A stretch of DNA of 64,000 bases from Methylobacterium sp. 17Sr1-1. GTDB lineage: Bacteria > Pseudomonadota > Alphaproteobacteria > Rhizobiales > Beijerinckiaceae. The DNA is taken from positions 6,159,001 to 6,223,000 of the forward strand of contig NZ_CP029552.1 of NCBI RefSeq assembly GCF_003173775.1. The letters are read 5' to 3'. The translations under genes were made by a program, and so were the position numbers. The notes beneath the pieces are model-generated. The model ran no database searches, was not told the DNA's origin, and was given only the letters and a program-made list of their open reading frames with translations. Each line of letters begins with the position of its first letter. Position 1 is the stretch's first letter. Positions 26,117 to 35,619 of this stretch are shown one piece after another.

Positions 26117-27919
26117 TCAGTTCGGCAGGGTGAAGACGGTCAGCTGGCCGCCGAGGTTGGTGTAGCTCGACAGCGCGGCGTAGCCGCCGACGGCGCCGAG
26201 GCCGGCATTCGGGTCGGTGAGACCGGCCGCCAGGCCGATGCCCGCCCAGCCGCCGACGCCCGACAGGACGGCGACCTGCTGCTTGCCCTTGTGCTGGTAG
26301 GTCATCACGTTGCCGATGATGCCCGACGGGGTCTTGAACTTGTAGAGCTCCTTGCCGGTCTTGGAATCGACCGCCTTCAGGTAACCCTCCAGCGTGCCGT
26401 AGAACACCACGTCGCCGGCGGTGGCGAGAGCGCCCGACCACACCGAGAACTGCTCCGGCACCGACCACTTGATCTTGCCGGCCACGTTGTCCCAGGCGAT
26501 AAAGTTGCCCATGCCGCCGTGGCTGTTGGGCGCCGGGTACATCGACAGGGTCGCACCGACATAGGGCTGGCCCGGGGTGTAGCTCACCCGGAACGGCTCG
26601 TAATCCATGCAGACATGGTTGGTCGGCACGTAGAACAGGTTGGTCTTGGGCGAGTAGGCCGCCGGCTGCTGGTCCTTGGAGCCGAGCGCCGCCGGGCAGA
26701 TGCCCTTCGAGTTGGTATCCTCGCCGTTCTGGTCGGTCGAGTACTTGGCGACGACGAGCGGACGGCCGTAGGTCTTGGACGACTTGTCCATGTCGACCTT
26801 GGTGGCCCAGTTCACCGCCGGATCGTACTTCTCGGCGACGAGCAGCTCGCCGGTGGCACGGTCGAGGGTGTAGCCGTAGCCGTTGCGGTCGAAGTGGGTC
26901 AGGAGCGGCCGCTCCTTGTCGCCGATCTTCTGATCCGTGAGGATCATTTCGTTGATGCCGTCATAATCCCACTCGTCGTGGGGGGTCATCTGGTAGACCC
27001 ATTTCGCCACGCCGGTATCGGCATCGCGGGCGAAGATCGTCATCGACCACTTGTTGTCGCCCGGGCGCTGCTTCGGGTTCCAGGTCGAGGGGTTGCCGGT
27101 GCCGTAATAGACGAGGTTCAGCTTCGGATCGTAGGAGTACCAGCCCCAGGTCGAGGCGCCGCCGGTCTTCCACTGGTCGCCTTCCCAGGTCTTGATCGAC
27201 GAGTCCTTGCCGACCGGCTTGCCGAGCTCGGTGGTTTTTTCCGGGTCGATCTTCATCTCGGCGTCGGGGCCGACATTGTAGGCGCGCCAGGCCTGCTTGC
27301 CATTCTTGAGGTCGTAGGCGGTGATGTGGCCGCGGATGCCGTACTCGGCGCCCGAGATGCCGACGATCAGCTTGTCCTTCACCGGCATCACGGTGGCGGT
27401 GTTGGTCTCGCCGACCTTCGGGTCGCCGTTCTGCACCGACCAGTTCACCTTGCCGCTCTTGGCGTCGAGCGAGACGATGGTGGTGTCGGCCTGGTGCAGG
27501 AAGATCGCGCCATCGGCGTAGGCCAGGCCACGGTTGACCGTGTCGCAGCACATCACCGGGATGACGTTGGGATCCTGCTTCGGCTCGTACTTCCAGAGGA
27601 TCTTGCCCTCGTTGTTCAGGTCGAGCGCGTAGACGATGTTCGGGAACGGGGTGTGGACGTACATCACGTCGCCGACGACCAGCGGCGAGCCCTCGTGGCC
27701 GCGCAGCACGCCGGTCGAGAAGGTCCAGGCCACCTGCAGCTTGTTGACGTTGCCGGTGTTGATCTGGTCGAGCTTGGAATAGCGCGTGTTGGCGTAGTCG
27801 ACGGTCTGAAGAACCTGCTCGGCCGGATTGGCCGAACGCTTCAGGACGTCTTCGTTGGCCAGTGCCGGGACGGCACCGAGGATGCCCGCGCTCACCGCAA
27901 GGAGATGGACCGCTCTCAT
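26117..27919 (-). CDS. xoxF: Lanthanide-dependent PQQ methanol dehydrogenase XoxF
   Basis: 600 residues with a signal peptide ([21 protein letters not shown]) and an eight-blade quinoprotein propeller. Visible PQQ/metal features: vicinal Cys124-Cys125 in [10 protein letters not shown], Glu192 in SGAEYG, Asn276 in GTGNPSTW, catalytic Asp318 in [11 protein letters not shown] and an additional Asp320 two residues later. The extra Asp, in place of Ala in calcium MxaF, is the recognised mark of lanthanide-dependent XoxF. The start at 27919 is preceded by GGAGGAATCC. It oxidises methanol to formaldehyde or formate in the periplasm, passing electrons to XoxG. Confidence 0.95.
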   Translation of the reverse strand: MRAVHLLAVSAGILGAVPALANEDVLKRSANPAEQVLQTVDYANTRYSKLDQINTGNVNKLQVAWTFSTGVLRGHEGSPLVVGDVMYVHTPFPNIVYALDLNNEGKILWKYEPKQDPNVIPVMCCDTVNRGLAYADGAIFLHQADTTIVSLDAKSGKVNWSVQNGDPKVGETNTATVMPVKDKLIVGISGAEYGIRGHITAYDLKNGKQAWRAYNVGPDAEMKIDPEKTTELGKPVGKDSSIKTWEGDQWKTGGASTWGWYSYDPKLNLVYYGTGNPSTWNPKQRPGDNKWSMTIFARDADTGVAKWVYQMTPHDEWDYDGINEMILTDQKIGDKERPLLTHFDRNGYGYTLDRATGELLVAEKYDPAVNWATKVDMDKSSKTYGRPLVVAKYSTDQNGEDTNSKGICPAALGSKDQQPAAYSPKTNLFYVPTNHVCMDYEPFRVSYTPGQPYVGATLSMYPAPNSHGGMGNFIAWDNVAGKIKWSVPEQFSVWSGALATAGDVVFYGTLEGYLKAVDSKTGKELYKFKTPSGIIGNVMTYQHKGKQQVAVLSGVGGWAGIGLAAGLTDPNAGLGAVGGYAALSSYTNLGGQLTVFTLPN

Positions 27920-28345
27920 GGATTCCTCCGACAGGTGCATTCCGCCGCGCGCCCCGAGACGGGACGCATCGAACCGTTCCTGTTGTTTGCGTTTGGGGAT
28001 GTCGTTGGCCTCGGCAGCGTGTCACAACCGGCCGCCAGCGGGGCTGACGTGAAGGCGCCCGGGCGGGCCTTGCCGTGTCTGCGAACCGAACACCGCCTTC
28101 CCCTGGCGGCACCGTTGAAACCGAAGCTTGAAGGAACTCTAAGAGAAATTGGGACGCCGTCAACACACCTGCCTGCGGCAGGGCGCCCCTGACCGGCGTC
28201 GAAATCGATAACTAAGGTATACATCGCCTTGTATGCTGCAAAGCAGCATCGAGATTGTGCTGCGCAACATCAACCGATCGTGCGCGAATTCATTGGTCGA
28301 CGAACGGGTTTGCCTCCGGCCGCGGGCGTAACCGTAAGTCGCCGG
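27920..28345. promoter_or_regulatory. Upstream region of xoxF
   Basis: This gap of about 425 bases has no convincing gene. A GGAGGA ribosome site lies just ahead of xoxF. Near 28230-28260 there is a perfect ATGCTGC-AAA-GCAGCAT hairpin, and around 28170 a CCTGCC-TGC-GGCAGG hairpin that could end the metallohydrolase transcript. The xoxF promoter is presumably here but no consensus is obvious. Confidence 0.35.
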
Positions 28346-29284
28346 TCATTCCCACTCCAATTCCTGGTAGGAGGTGGTGGCGTTCCGGGCGTTGAAATCG
28401 TCGAACAAGGCCCACTCCCCCGCCTCGTCCCGAGCCGCCCGGCCGGCCTCGCCGATCGGCGTTCCGTCCCGCACCATCGCCCGCACCTGGCTCTCGAGAT
28501 CCGCGAGGTAGCGGTCGATCGGTCCGGCGGCAGCCGGCCACGGAACGGCGGCGGGGCCGTGGCCCGGCACCACCCGGGCGGCGGGGCGGGCCTTGAGGGC
28601 GCGCAGGGTGGCGATCCAGCCGGTGAGCCGTCCGTCGAGGGCCGGCACGTGGCCGACGAACAGGAGGTCGCCGAGGAACCAGGTGTCGGTGCCCTCGTCG
28701 CGCACCGTGAGGTCGCTGTTGGTGTGGGCGGTCGGACAGGCTTCGAGGCGCAGCACCCGCCCGCCGAGGTCGAGGTCGAGGGAGGTCGAGACCAGGAGGG
28801 TCGGCGGCACGATCCGGGTGCCGGCAAAGCCGGCGCCGACGAGGCCGGCATTGGCCCGCAGGTAGTCGCTTGCCCGCGCGCTCAGGGCCTCCGGCAAGGC
28901 ATGATGGCCGACGAAAGTCGCGCCCTCCTCCGCGAAGGCGGCGTTGCCCAGCACGTGGTCGGGATGGACGTGAGTGTTGATCACGTAGCGCACCGGCAGG
29001 GCGGTCCGCTGCCGGAGCGCCGCGCGCAGGCGCTGCCCCGCCCGCAGGCTGCCGCCGGTGTCGATCACCGCCACCGCCTCGCGCCCGATGACGAAGCCGA
29101 CATTGGCGATGGCGCCGTCATTGTCCCGTCCGGCCAGCGCGTAGGGCGCGGCGTAGACGAAGGCTCCGGGGGCGACCTCCTGCATCGGCAGCGGCGTCAC
29201 TGCCGGCTCCGGCTCGGCCCGGACGGGCGCCCCCGGGACCACGAGCGCCTGGACAACGAGCAGGAAGACGAGAGCGGCCTTCAC
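28346..29284 (-). CDS. Quinoprotein relay system zinc metallohydrolase (MBL fold)
   Basis: 312 residues with a hydrophobic N-terminal export signal and the metallo-beta-lactamase motif THVHPDH (residues 104-110), followed by other zinc ligands such as CPTAHTNSDL and VPGHGP. The family is named for quinoprotein relay systems and occurs with PQQ dehydrogenases; the substrate is unknown. The GTG start at 29284 overlaps the trmO stop, so it is coupled to trmO. It lies upstream of xoxF on the same strand. Confidence 0.82.
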   Translation of the reverse strand: MKAALVFLLVVQALVVPGAPVRAEPEPAVTPLPMQEVAPGAFVYAAPYALAGRDNDGAIANVGFVIGREAVAVIDTGGSLRAGQRLRAALRQRTALPVRYVINTHVHPDHVLGNAAFAEEGATFVGHHALPEALSARASDYLRANAGLVGAGFAGTRIVPPTLLVSTSLDLDLGGRVLRLEACPTAHTNSDLTVRDEGTDTWFLGDLLFVGHVPALDGRLTGWIATLRALKARPAARVVPGHGPAAVPWPAAAGPIDRYLADLESQVRAMVRDGTPIGEAGRAARDEAGEWALFDDFNARNATTSYQELEWE

Positions 29285-29784
29285 GCCTCGCCGGTCTCCG
29301 CATCCCCGGCCTGCGGCGGCGCCAGGGGCGTGAACAGGGTACGGTCGGGCTTGATGTCGAGGAGCGGGGTGCCGTCGAGGCAGTCGAGGCCGCGCACGTG
29401 GACGATTCCATCCTCGATCCCGATCAGCCGGACGATGCTGGTGCCGATCGGGTTCGGCCGCACCGGCGAGCGCAGCGAGAAGGTGCCGCGGGTGGTGCCG
29501 TCATCGGCCGGGCTCTGGCGCACTAGGTCGCGGCGCGAGCGGTCGAGCCAGTACAGCACCTCCAGGCGCTCGTAGAGCGCGACGCCGTCGAGGGCCTCGC
29601 GCCAGGGCGGAAACACCTCGATCCGGCAGGCCGGCCCGTCGGCCCGGCCCTGGCGCGGGCAGCCGAGCCGGTCGGTCCAGGGGGTGCGGATGCGGCCGAC
29701 GAAGACGAGGCCGGCATCGTCCGCGGCGGGCGGCGCGACCGCGACCGCGACCTCGCCGGCCCGGATCTGGTTGAGGCGCACCAT
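29281..29784 (-). CDS. trmO: tRNA (adenine(37)-N6)-methyltransferase TrmO (TsaA-like)
   Basis: 167 residues. The single TrmO/TsaA domain contains VGRIRTPW, CPRQ and SPVRPNPIGTSIVRL, the latter being the substrate and SAM-binding signature. It methylates t6A at position 37 of some tRNAs with S-adenosylmethionine. It is coupled to the metallohydrolase gene but has no evident functional tie to it. Confidence 0.88.
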   Translation of the reverse strand: MVRLNQIRAGEVAVAVAPPAADDAGLVFVGRIRTPWTDRLGCPRQGRADGPACRIEVFPPWREALDGVALYERLEVLYWLDRSRRDLVRQSPADDGTTRGTFSLRSPVRPNPIGTSIVRLIGIEDGIVHVRGLDCLDGTPLLDIKPDRTLFTPLAPPQAGDAETGEA

Positions 29785-29987
29785 CGGGCGTCGTTTCCCC
29801 CGGAATCCTGCCTTCGGAATCCCGCCACCGGGAATCTCGCCCCGTCGTGCAGGTCGGGCGCTGCCGGAGGTGTTCAGACCGCGCCGGCCCGACCCGCGGG
29901 GGCACGTGGCCGTGAGACCCTAGATCAGCGCCGGCAAACCTGGCAATCGCCGGGTGAGCCGCGCGGTCGGTCCCGCGCGCTCCTGCC

Positions 29988-30989
29988 TCAATAGGTCGCG
30001 AAGATCTCCCGCAGCCTCGCCGGGTCGCGGGTCACCGTGAGGGCGAGCGCCAGCAGGATGCGGGCCTTCTGCGGCGTCAGGTTGTCGGCGCTGAGGATGC
30101 CGAGCTCGGCGAGCCGCTTCGTGTCCGGCACCACGCCGCTGCCGGCGCGGGTCGACTGCACCACGGCGATGCCGGCGGCGGTCGCCGCGCCGAGCGCCTC
30201 GGCCTCTGCCGGCGGCGTCATGCCGGGGGCGAGACCCGCCGAGACGATGCCCCGCGCGCCCGCCGCCGCGAAGGCCCGCACCGCCGTGCCGTCGGCATCG
30301 GCATAGGCGTAGGAGATGTCGACCCGCGGCAGGACGTTGAGGCCGCGGATGTCGAACGGGGTGCCGGGGGCGTGGCGCCGCTCGGACCGGCGGTAGTAGC
30401 GGACATGCGGCCCGTCGACTTGGCCGAGCACGCCGAAATCCGGCGTCCGGAAGGTCTGGAGCCGGGCGACCGAGGTCTTGGTCACCTCGCGGGCCGCCTG
30501 GATCTCGTCGTTGAGGACCACGAGCACGCCGCGTCCGCGGGATTCCGGCGCGGCCGCCGTGCGCAGGGCGGCGACGAGGTTGAGCGGGGCATCGCTCGAC
30601 AGGGCGCTGATCGGCCGCTGCGAGCCCACCAGCACCACCGGCACCGCGACGGTGAGGGTGAGACTCAGCGCGTAGGCGGTCTCCTCAAGGGTGGCGGTGC
30701 CGTGGCCGACGACGATGCCGGCGAGGTCCGGATGCTCCGCAACCAGCCGCTCGCAGAGCAGCACCAGGGTCTTCCAGTCGGAGAAGCCGATTCCGGGGCT
30801 CGTCACCGCCCGGTAGCGCACCGGCACCACCTCGGCGACGGTCGCGGCCTCCGGCACCCGGGCCAGGATCTCCTCCGCCTCCAGGCGCTCGCCGGTGGCG
30901 GTGTAGTCGAGGATGTCGAGGGAATCGCGGCCCACCGACGAGAGGGTGCCGCCGGTGCCGATGAACGCGACCTTGGGACGAGTCGTCAT
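29988..30989 (-). CDS. Asparaginase family protein with a substituted catalytic motif
   Basis: 333 residues of the bacterial asparaginase/glutaminase fold. The first Thr motif is GTGGTL (Thr15). The usual second motif HGTDT reads His96-Gly-Thr98-Ala99-Thr100, so the Asp that positions the substrate is Ala, while Thr98 and the later Lys in REVTKTSV are kept. Members of asparaginase-like families without this Asp are sometimes active on other substrates or are weak. No signal peptide is obvious, so it is probably cytosolic. The adjoining tRNA fragment at 31147 marks the prophage boundary. Confidence 0.8.
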   Translation of the reverse strand: MTTRPKVAFIGTGGTLSSVGRDSLDILDYTATGERLEAEEILARVPEAATVAEVVPVRYRAVTSPGIGFSDWKTLVLLCERLVAEHPDLAGIVVGHGTATLEETAYALSLTLTVAVPVVLVGSQRPISALSSDAPLNLVAALRTAAAPESRGRGVLVVLNDEIQAAREVTKTSVARLQTFRTPDFGVLGQVDGPHVRYYRRSERRHAPGTPFDIRGLNVLPRVDISYAYADADGTAVRAFAAAGARGIVSAGLAPGMTPPAEAEALGAATAAGIAVVQSTRAGSGVVPDTKRLAELGILSADNLTPQKARILLALALTVTRDPARLREIFATY

Positions 30990-31146
30990 GCTGCTTTGGT
31001 TACCTCATGCTCGCGCCTGCGCTTGCAGGGATCGGGCCAGCGTCGCCGCAGCCTGGCGCTTTGGACAGGTGCGAGAGCGCGGAGCGGAGCAGGGATGCCA
31101 TCGGATCCCGGCGAAGGTCGGGCCATCGGGGGCGGTCTTGAACGAG

Positions 31147-31197
<51 letters not shown>

Positions 31198-31243
31198 GGA
31201 TCACAAACCCGGTTTTAATCCATTCCGCAGCCGTATCAATGCT

Positions 31244-32413
31244 TTATGCGCCGGTCAAGCCTGGAAACCGATGCACTTGTGCCATGTTTTGTGCGGGCAT
31301 GTCCTTGGCCCGGGCCTGCTCCTCGGGGGTCAGGAACGAGAGGTAGAGCTCGGTTACCTTGATGCTCGTGTGACCCATCTCCTGCTGCAGGGTGTAGATC
31401 CCGCCCCTGCCCGATCGCAGGTAGTCGACCGCGAACCGGTGGCGCAGGTCGTGGAACCGGAAGCGCCTGAACGTCGGCTCCAGCTTCTTGCCGCTCTTGG
31501 CAGCCTTCGCGATCTCCTCCGCCTCGGCCGCGGCGATGCTGCGGGTGTAAAGAGAGAAGCGCGTGGCCGGGTTGATGAACGGGCCTGGCTCGGGTTCCTC
31601 GCGCGCGCGGTCCCCAATGCGCCCCTTCGCCCCCGGGTGCCAGAAGACAGCCCTGGTTGCGAGGTTGACCGGGATCGACGCGAACAGCGCCACCGCCTCG
31701 TCGGTCAGACTCACCTCGCGGCGCTTGTTGCCCTTGCCTCGGACCGAGATGGCCCGGCGGTTCATGTCGACGTGCCGGCGCTCCAGCGTCACGAGCTCGT
31801 CCTGCCGGCAGCCGGTCAGCAGTGCGGCCCGGATCAGGAGCTTGAAGTTGCCCGGAGCCCGGGCAATCACGCGCTCGATGTCGCGATCCTCGGGCAAGAC
31901 GATCGGATCGCGCCGCTCCTTCATCCGACGGCTGCGCATGGCCTCCAGCGCCGGGTTGCCCTTCCGCCACTTCTCGTCGACCGCGTAACCGAGCACGCTG
32001 GACAGCGCGGTCAGGTCGCGTCGGATCGTGGCTGTGGTCACACCGACTGCACGCCGAGCGCGGACGATCTCCGCAATCGTCTCGTCGGACACCTCATCAA
32101 CGTGGAGACCTGCCAAAAAGTCGGCGACGATGTCGATGGAGTTGGTGTAACGTTCGAACGTGCGCTGTCCAATCTGGCTCACCATGTACTGCCCCCAGGC
32201 AGTCACGGCGTCGGCCCATAGCTTACGATCCTCTCCGTAGCTATGGGCCGCCACTATCTTTGCTTGTTCTGCTGCCGAGCGATTTCGCGCAACATTTGGG
32301 TTGTCTGTCTTAAGGCTGAAACGGTATTCCTTGCCTCCGACCGTGAAACGGGCCCAGAGCGTCGAGCCTCGCCAATAACAGCCGTCTGGGGCCTTCTTTC
32401 TATCCGCTGGCAT
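31244..32413 (-). CDS. int: Phage integrase, tyrosine recombinase
   Basis: 389 residues from the ATG at 32413. The N terminus (APDGCYWRGSTLWARFTVGGKEYRFSLKT) looks like an arm-binding domain, followed by a core-binding domain and the catalytic domain with Arg in TGCRQDELVTL, HDLRHRFA, MGHTSI and the Tyr in TELYLSF. It catalyses integration and excision at the tRNA-Thr att site, whose remnant is 50 bases from the gene's end. The upstream extension of the frame to 32470 lies inside the excisionase-like gene and is not preferred. Confidence 0.9.
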   Translation of the reverse strand: MPADRKKAPDGCYWRGSTLWARFTVGGKEYRFSLKTDNPNVARNRSAAEQAKIVAAHSYGEDRKLWADAVTAWGQYMVSQIGQRTFERYTNSIDIVADFLAGLHVDEVSDETIAEIVRARRAVGVTTATIRRDLTALSSVLGYAVDEKWRKGNPALEAMRSRRMKERRDPIVLPEDRDIERVIARAPGNFKLLIRAALLTGCRQDELVTLERRHVDMNRRAISVRGKGNKRREVSLTDEAVALFASIPVNLATRAVFWHPGAKGRIGDRAREEPEPGPFINPATRFSLYTRSIAAAEAEEIAKAAKSGKKLEPTFRRFRFHDLRHRFAVDYLRSGRGGIYTLQQEMGHTSIKVTELYLSFLTPEEQARAKDMPAQNMAQVHRFPGLTGA

Positions 32414-32583
32414 GGTTTCACCTCCTGCTCGACCAGCCAGGACCGAAGCGCCTGGATGTCGAACGTCCACACCCGACCAACTTTGACGGCGCTCGGCAAC
32501 TGGCCTGACATGGCGAGTCGCTGGATGGTCCTCGCGGACACGCCGAGGATTTTGCAGGCGCCGGGGATTTGTGTTCGCTCCAC
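32254..32583 (-). CDS. xis: Excisionase-like helix-turn-helix protein (AlpA/MerR type)
   Basis: 109 residues from a GTG at 32583. Residues 4-60 (IPGACKILGVSARTIQRLAMSGQLPSAVKVGRVWTFDIQALRSWL) are a winged helix-turn-helix of the excisionase/AlpA type. The C-terminal half overlaps the start of the integrase gene by about 160 bases in another frame, so the true product could be this long or shorter. Adjacent position and domain suggest a recombination directionality factor. It is three bases from the DUF1643 gene. Confidence 0.72.
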   Translation of the reverse strand: MERTQIPGACKILGVSARTIQRLAMSGQLPSAVKVGRVWTFDIQALRSWLVEQEVKPCQRIERRPQTAVIGEARRSGPVSRSEARNTVSALRQTTQMLREIARQQNKQR

Positions 32584-32584
32584 G

Positions 32585-33139
32585 TCACCCCTCCTCGGCG
32601 GTTGAGACTAGGCTGCGAGCTGCCCGCCACTCGACCAGCGGCATCCCGAGCGGGATGCGGCTGCGGCCGCGCGCCAGCGGATGAATCGGCGCGCCGTCGC
32701 CGGTGAGCGCGAAGGCGTGCAGCGGGCGGGCACCGTCGAGCGACAGCGCCGCGGTCACCCGGTCGGCGTGCAGCCCGGGCGCCAGCAGGTTGCCCCAGGC
32801 GGCGATCCGCACCGGCGCGGCCTTGGCGAGCGGGAGCAGGCGAACGAGGTTCGCCTGCCGCATGACCTTCATCGTCGCCACGTCCTGCCCGGCCAGCCAC
32901 ACCTCGAGGTCGCGAGGGTCGGTGGCGATCCGGTCGTCGGCGTTGACCACCGTGAACCCGCCGATGCCGGGCCGGCCCTGGAGCAGCGCCCGCAGCCGGC
33001 AGATCGTCGGGTCGTTCCGGTCCGCGCCGGCCGTGCTCGGGTTGCGCATGCAGACGAGCGCCCGCGGCTCGTCGGACCACCAGCGGTCCAGGCGGAAGCG
33101 GTGCTGGCCGCAGGGGGAGAACTCGGCCGAGCCCATCAT
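32585..33139 (-). CDS. DUF1643 domain protein
   Basis: 184 residues. The opening FRLDRWWSDEPRALVCMRNPSTAGADRNDPTICRL and VVNADDRIATDPRDL are characteristic of DUF1643, a family common in phages and integrated elements with no established function. It belongs to the leftward early operon. The upstream gene's stop overlaps its ATG (33136-33139). Confidence 0.8.
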   Translation of the reverse strand: MMGSAEFSPCGQHRFRLDRWWSDEPRALVCMRNPSTAGADRNDPTICRLRALLQGRPGIGGFTVVNADDRIATDPRDLEVWLAGQDVATMKVMRQANLVRLLPLAKAAPVRIAAWGNLLAPGLHADRVTAALSLDGARPLHAFALTGDGAPIHPLARGRSRIPLGMPLVEWRAARSLVSTAEEG

Positions 33140-33363
33140 CGCCTCGCCTCCGCAGCCGCAAGCCCCTTGGTTCGAGCGCGGTTGAGATCGGCCATCATCA
33201 CGTGCGAGCCGCCCCGATCGGAATGGCGGTCCCGGGCGAGGGCTCGACGTGTCCAGGCCATCGCTTCCATTTCGGCCCCGAAGGCGCCGCCTGGTGCCAG
33301 CTGGACATTCTCGTGGGATGCATCTCCAATACCTGTGGAAAAACGAATCGTGGAGCGCAACAT
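33136..33363 (-). CDS. Small hypothetical phage protein
   Basis: 75 residues from ATG at 33363. The segment MEAMAWTRRALARDRHSDRGGSHVMMADLNRARTKGLAAA is basic and helical with no recognised domain. The stop overlaps the DUF1643 start, favouring a real gene. The frame extends upstream to 33669, where a CxxCxFW zinc-ribbon-like start (SCATCRFWR) appears, but the middle of that longer frame is antisense to a membrane-protein frame. Whether one long gene or two pieces exist is uncertain. Confidence 0.5.
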   Translation of the reverse strand: MLRSTIRFSTGIGDASHENVQLAPGGAFGAEMEAMAWTRRALARDRHSDRGGSHVMMADLNRARTKGLAAAEARR

Positions 33364-33364
33364 C

Positions 33365-33577
33365 ATGATTTCTAAGGCGATCTTCCTACTGGCGATCCTC
33401 GTGTGCTGTGGATTGGCGGTGGGTGGCTGCGTGGTCTGGGCACTCGCTTGGAGCGGTGCCGGGTACAGCTCTATTGCCCCCTCTGAGCCGCTGTGGATGG
33501 CGGGGAAAGCCGCCACCATGGCGACGATGCTGATCGTGCTTGCCCTCCTGCTGCACGAGCCGGGCAAGTCATTTTGA
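33365..33577 (+). CDS. Small membrane protein, opposite to the early operon
   Basis: 70 residues on the plus strand with two hydrophobic segments (IFLLAILVCCGLAVGGCVVWALAW and ATMLIVLALLL). It starts three bases from the divergent small gene. It runs against the direction of the surrounding early genes, so it may be a small moron or a spurious frame. Composition is plausible for coding but not conclusive. Confidence 0.4.
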   Translation: MISKAIFLLAILVCCGLAVGGCVVWALAWSGAGYSSIAPSEPLWMAGKAATMATMLIVLALLLHEPGKSF

Positions 33578-33673
33578 CCGATCCCAAGCCAGGTGCGGTT
33601 GCTGGCGGGCGTGTAGCGCTGGCAGGATCTGGAGCGCCAGAACCGGCAGGTGGCGCAGGACTCGGTCATGGCG

Positions 33674-34729
33674 CTACTCCGCGGCGAAGAGGGGGAGGTC
33701 GGGGGCGGCGGGGATCACGAGCGGCTTTCCCGACAGGTCGTAGGCGCTCAACAGGTGCGGGACGCGCCGCACCTCGTCCTCGGCCTCTGCTCGAGTGTAG
33801 AGGCCGGCCCGCCCCGTGTCGGAGGTGTAGCCGGAATAGTTCGAGCCATAGAAAGCGTCGTTCTTGCTCGACCTGATCCGGAAAAGCGGTTGGTCGCCAA
33901 ACAGGATCTTCCGGATCGTTTCTGCGCGGCGAAATTTGTGCACGCGAATGGCGAAAGACATCTCGCCTTCAAGGCGCTTGCGTCGCTCGCGATCATTCCG
34001 CTTCACGCGAAGACAGCTCGGCGCCGAAACGTAGATCTCGAACGATGAATTATTTCGAAGCATGTGGCGCCCGACCGCGATCCACCACATGTTGTTAATG
34101 TTGTAGTACGCCACACCGTGGCCGATCCGGCCCTTATCATCGACAAACCACACGGCAGCGCCATGGGTAATTGTCCCGCCGTCGGCCGAGCGGCAGTTGT
34201 AGGGGGACGTACAGACCGGCCGGCCTAACGCCTTGTCGGTGTGCCAGCTCTCCGCATAGTGCTGTGCGATCCGCTCAAGGGCGGTCGGGGCTGTAAGGCC
34301 GGGCCCGCGGGTCCTGTCCTCGACCTTGACGGTCGCAAGGCCGGACAGCCAGCGCGCGAGCCGTTGGAACGTGAGGTCGACCCGGAGCCGGTCGAGGTAG
34401 TCGAGGCGGTTAATCTTGTCGAAGTCGTAGCGGTGGCCGTTCTGGTTCTCCTTCGTCCAGGTCTCCGCCCAGATCTCGACCTCGACCACGCGACCGCAGG
34501 TACGGACGCTGGCGAACAGATTGCCCTTCCGGGCGCGGCGGTAGTTGGGGCTCAGGCTGCGGTGTCGTTTGCGCACCTCGTCGTCGAGTGAGACGGCCCA
34601 GCCGCTGCGGCCGAGGTGCTTCAGGAGTCCGAGGAAAACCTCCTTCCGGAAGGTCGGGTCGTTGGCGTTCTCCTGCCATATGCCGGCCTGGGTGTCGTGG
34701 AGGCGTAGGGTGAGGTCGCGCGGCATCAC
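33674..34729 (-). CDS. Hypothetical phage protein, 351 residues
   Basis: A continuous 351-residue protein with no family I recognise. It is basic in the middle and rich in aromatic residues (for example YYNINNMWWIAVGRHML near residue 210), with SDTGRAGLYTRAEAEDEVRRVPHLL toward the end, suggestive of a globular enzyme or nucleic-acid-binding protein. The ATG at 34729 overlaps the end of a truncated upstream frame (ending EVPEQP, stop at 34726), suggesting that the preceding gene was cut by the insertion of the AT-rich gene at 34834. Confidence 0.65.
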   Translation of the reverse strand: MMPRDLTLRLHDTQAGIWQENANDPTFRKEVFLGLLKHLGRSGWAVSLDDEVRKRHRSLSPNYRRARKGNLFASVRTCGRVVEVEIWAETWTKENQNGHRYDFDKINRLDYLDRLRVDLTFQRLARWLSGLATVKVEDRTRGPGLTAPTALERIAQHYAESWHTDKALGRPVCTSPYNCRSADGGTITHGAAVWFVDDKGRIGHGVAYYNINNMWWIAVGRHMLRNNSSFEIYVSAPSCLRVKRNDRERRKRLEGEMSFAIRVHKFRRAETIRKILFGDQPLFRIRSSKNDAFYGSNYSGYTSDTGRAGLYTRAEAEDEVRRVPHLLSAYDLSGKPLVIPAAPDLPLFAAE

Positions 34730-34833
34730 GGCTGCTCCGGCACTTCGTCGGCGAGGATGAAGTTGAAGGCGGCGCCAAGTTCGAGAAGACTTGCGCCAGC
34801 CGAAAGGCTGCGCTCAAACAGCCATGGTCGACG

Positions 34834-35619
34834 ATGGGGAATCGCTTGTCTGTAAAGTCGTGGCCTACCGCTCTCGCGGCGGTGGTCGGTTCGCTTGCTG
34901 TGCTCTTTATCTTCGGCGCGATGCCATGGATGGGTGGCGTCTGTGACTCGTCGAAGATCGAAGCAGGGAAACCGCTCGTTGATGGCGTTGGCGGCTGTAT
35001 TGAGTTCTGGTTGAACAGATATCAGGCTTTGGCATCTGCGCTGCTGGCTTTCGGCGTTGCGGCGGTGGCGGCTTACCTTGTTTGGGGGCAGCTCAAAGCG
35101 AATCAAATTCAGGCCCGAGCAGCTGCCGTAGGCGCCACCATTGACCGTTATGAATTTTGGGGAAAATATTACGATGAAGTGCTTCCGGTATATGATGCGC
35201 TTATGAAGTTGGGGCAATACACGCGAGCCATGCAAAGATATCACGATACTGATGATGAAGAATATGAGATTCATCCTGATATATTGAAAAACCCATTCGC
35301 AATATATGCATATCGCGCCCGTTTGAACGCTGAGATTGACGTGCTTCGTAACATAGCGCCGCGACTTAGGTTTCTGAAGGGGGATCGACAAAGATTCATA
35401 CACCTGATAGTCAAATATGAGGATTTGATAGATAATTATGCGCGCGAATTTCAGTATGCAGATGTGAGAAGCGCAAAGATAGAGGTGGCAATAGATGCTT
35501 TTATTATCGACTGCCAAGATGTTTTCCTTGACTTGAATGAATGCTTGAAAATTGTGGTGCAAGAACGAGACAGGGCTCAAGCTGGTATAGAAGGATCTAG
35601 ATATCCTCTTGATCTGTAG
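34834..35619 (+). CDS. AT-rich membrane protein, probable moron
   Basis: 261 residues on the plus strand, against the leftward operon, and far richer in A and T than its neighbours. Two N-terminal hydrophobic segments (about residues 12-34 and 66-86) are followed by a charged helical cytoplasmic domain (KANQIQARAAAVGATIDRYEFW onward). This two-helix anchor plus helical domain layout is shared by various small membrane proteins of unknown role in phages and genomic islands. Flanking phage genes look truncated on both sides. A host-interaction role such as superinfection exclusion is a hypothesis; no known family was recognised. Confidence 0.7.
   Translation: MGNRLSVKSWPTALAAVVGSLAVLFIFGAMPWMGGVCDSSKIEAGKPLVDGVGGCIEFWLNRYQALASALLAFGVAAVAAYLVWGQLKANQIQARAAAVGATIDRYEFWGKYYDEVLPVYDALMKLGQYTRAMQRYHDTDDEEYEIHPDILKNPFAIYAYRARLNAEIDVLRNIAPRLRFLKGDRQRFIHLIVKYEDLIDNYAREFQYADVRSAKIEVAIDAFIIDCQDVFLDLNECLKIVVQERDRAQAGIEGSRYPLDL

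Noticed and set aside
26087..28192. 701-codon plus-strand frame opposite xoxF
   Set aside because: It is antisense to the well-supported xoxF; the composition is Val/Arg/His-rich as expected for the complementary strand of a GC-rich gene.
33136..33669. Single 177-codon gene with an N-terminal zinc ribbon
   Set aside because: The middle of the frame is antisense to a membrane-protein frame and lacks a consistent pattern. Only the 3' part is annotated.
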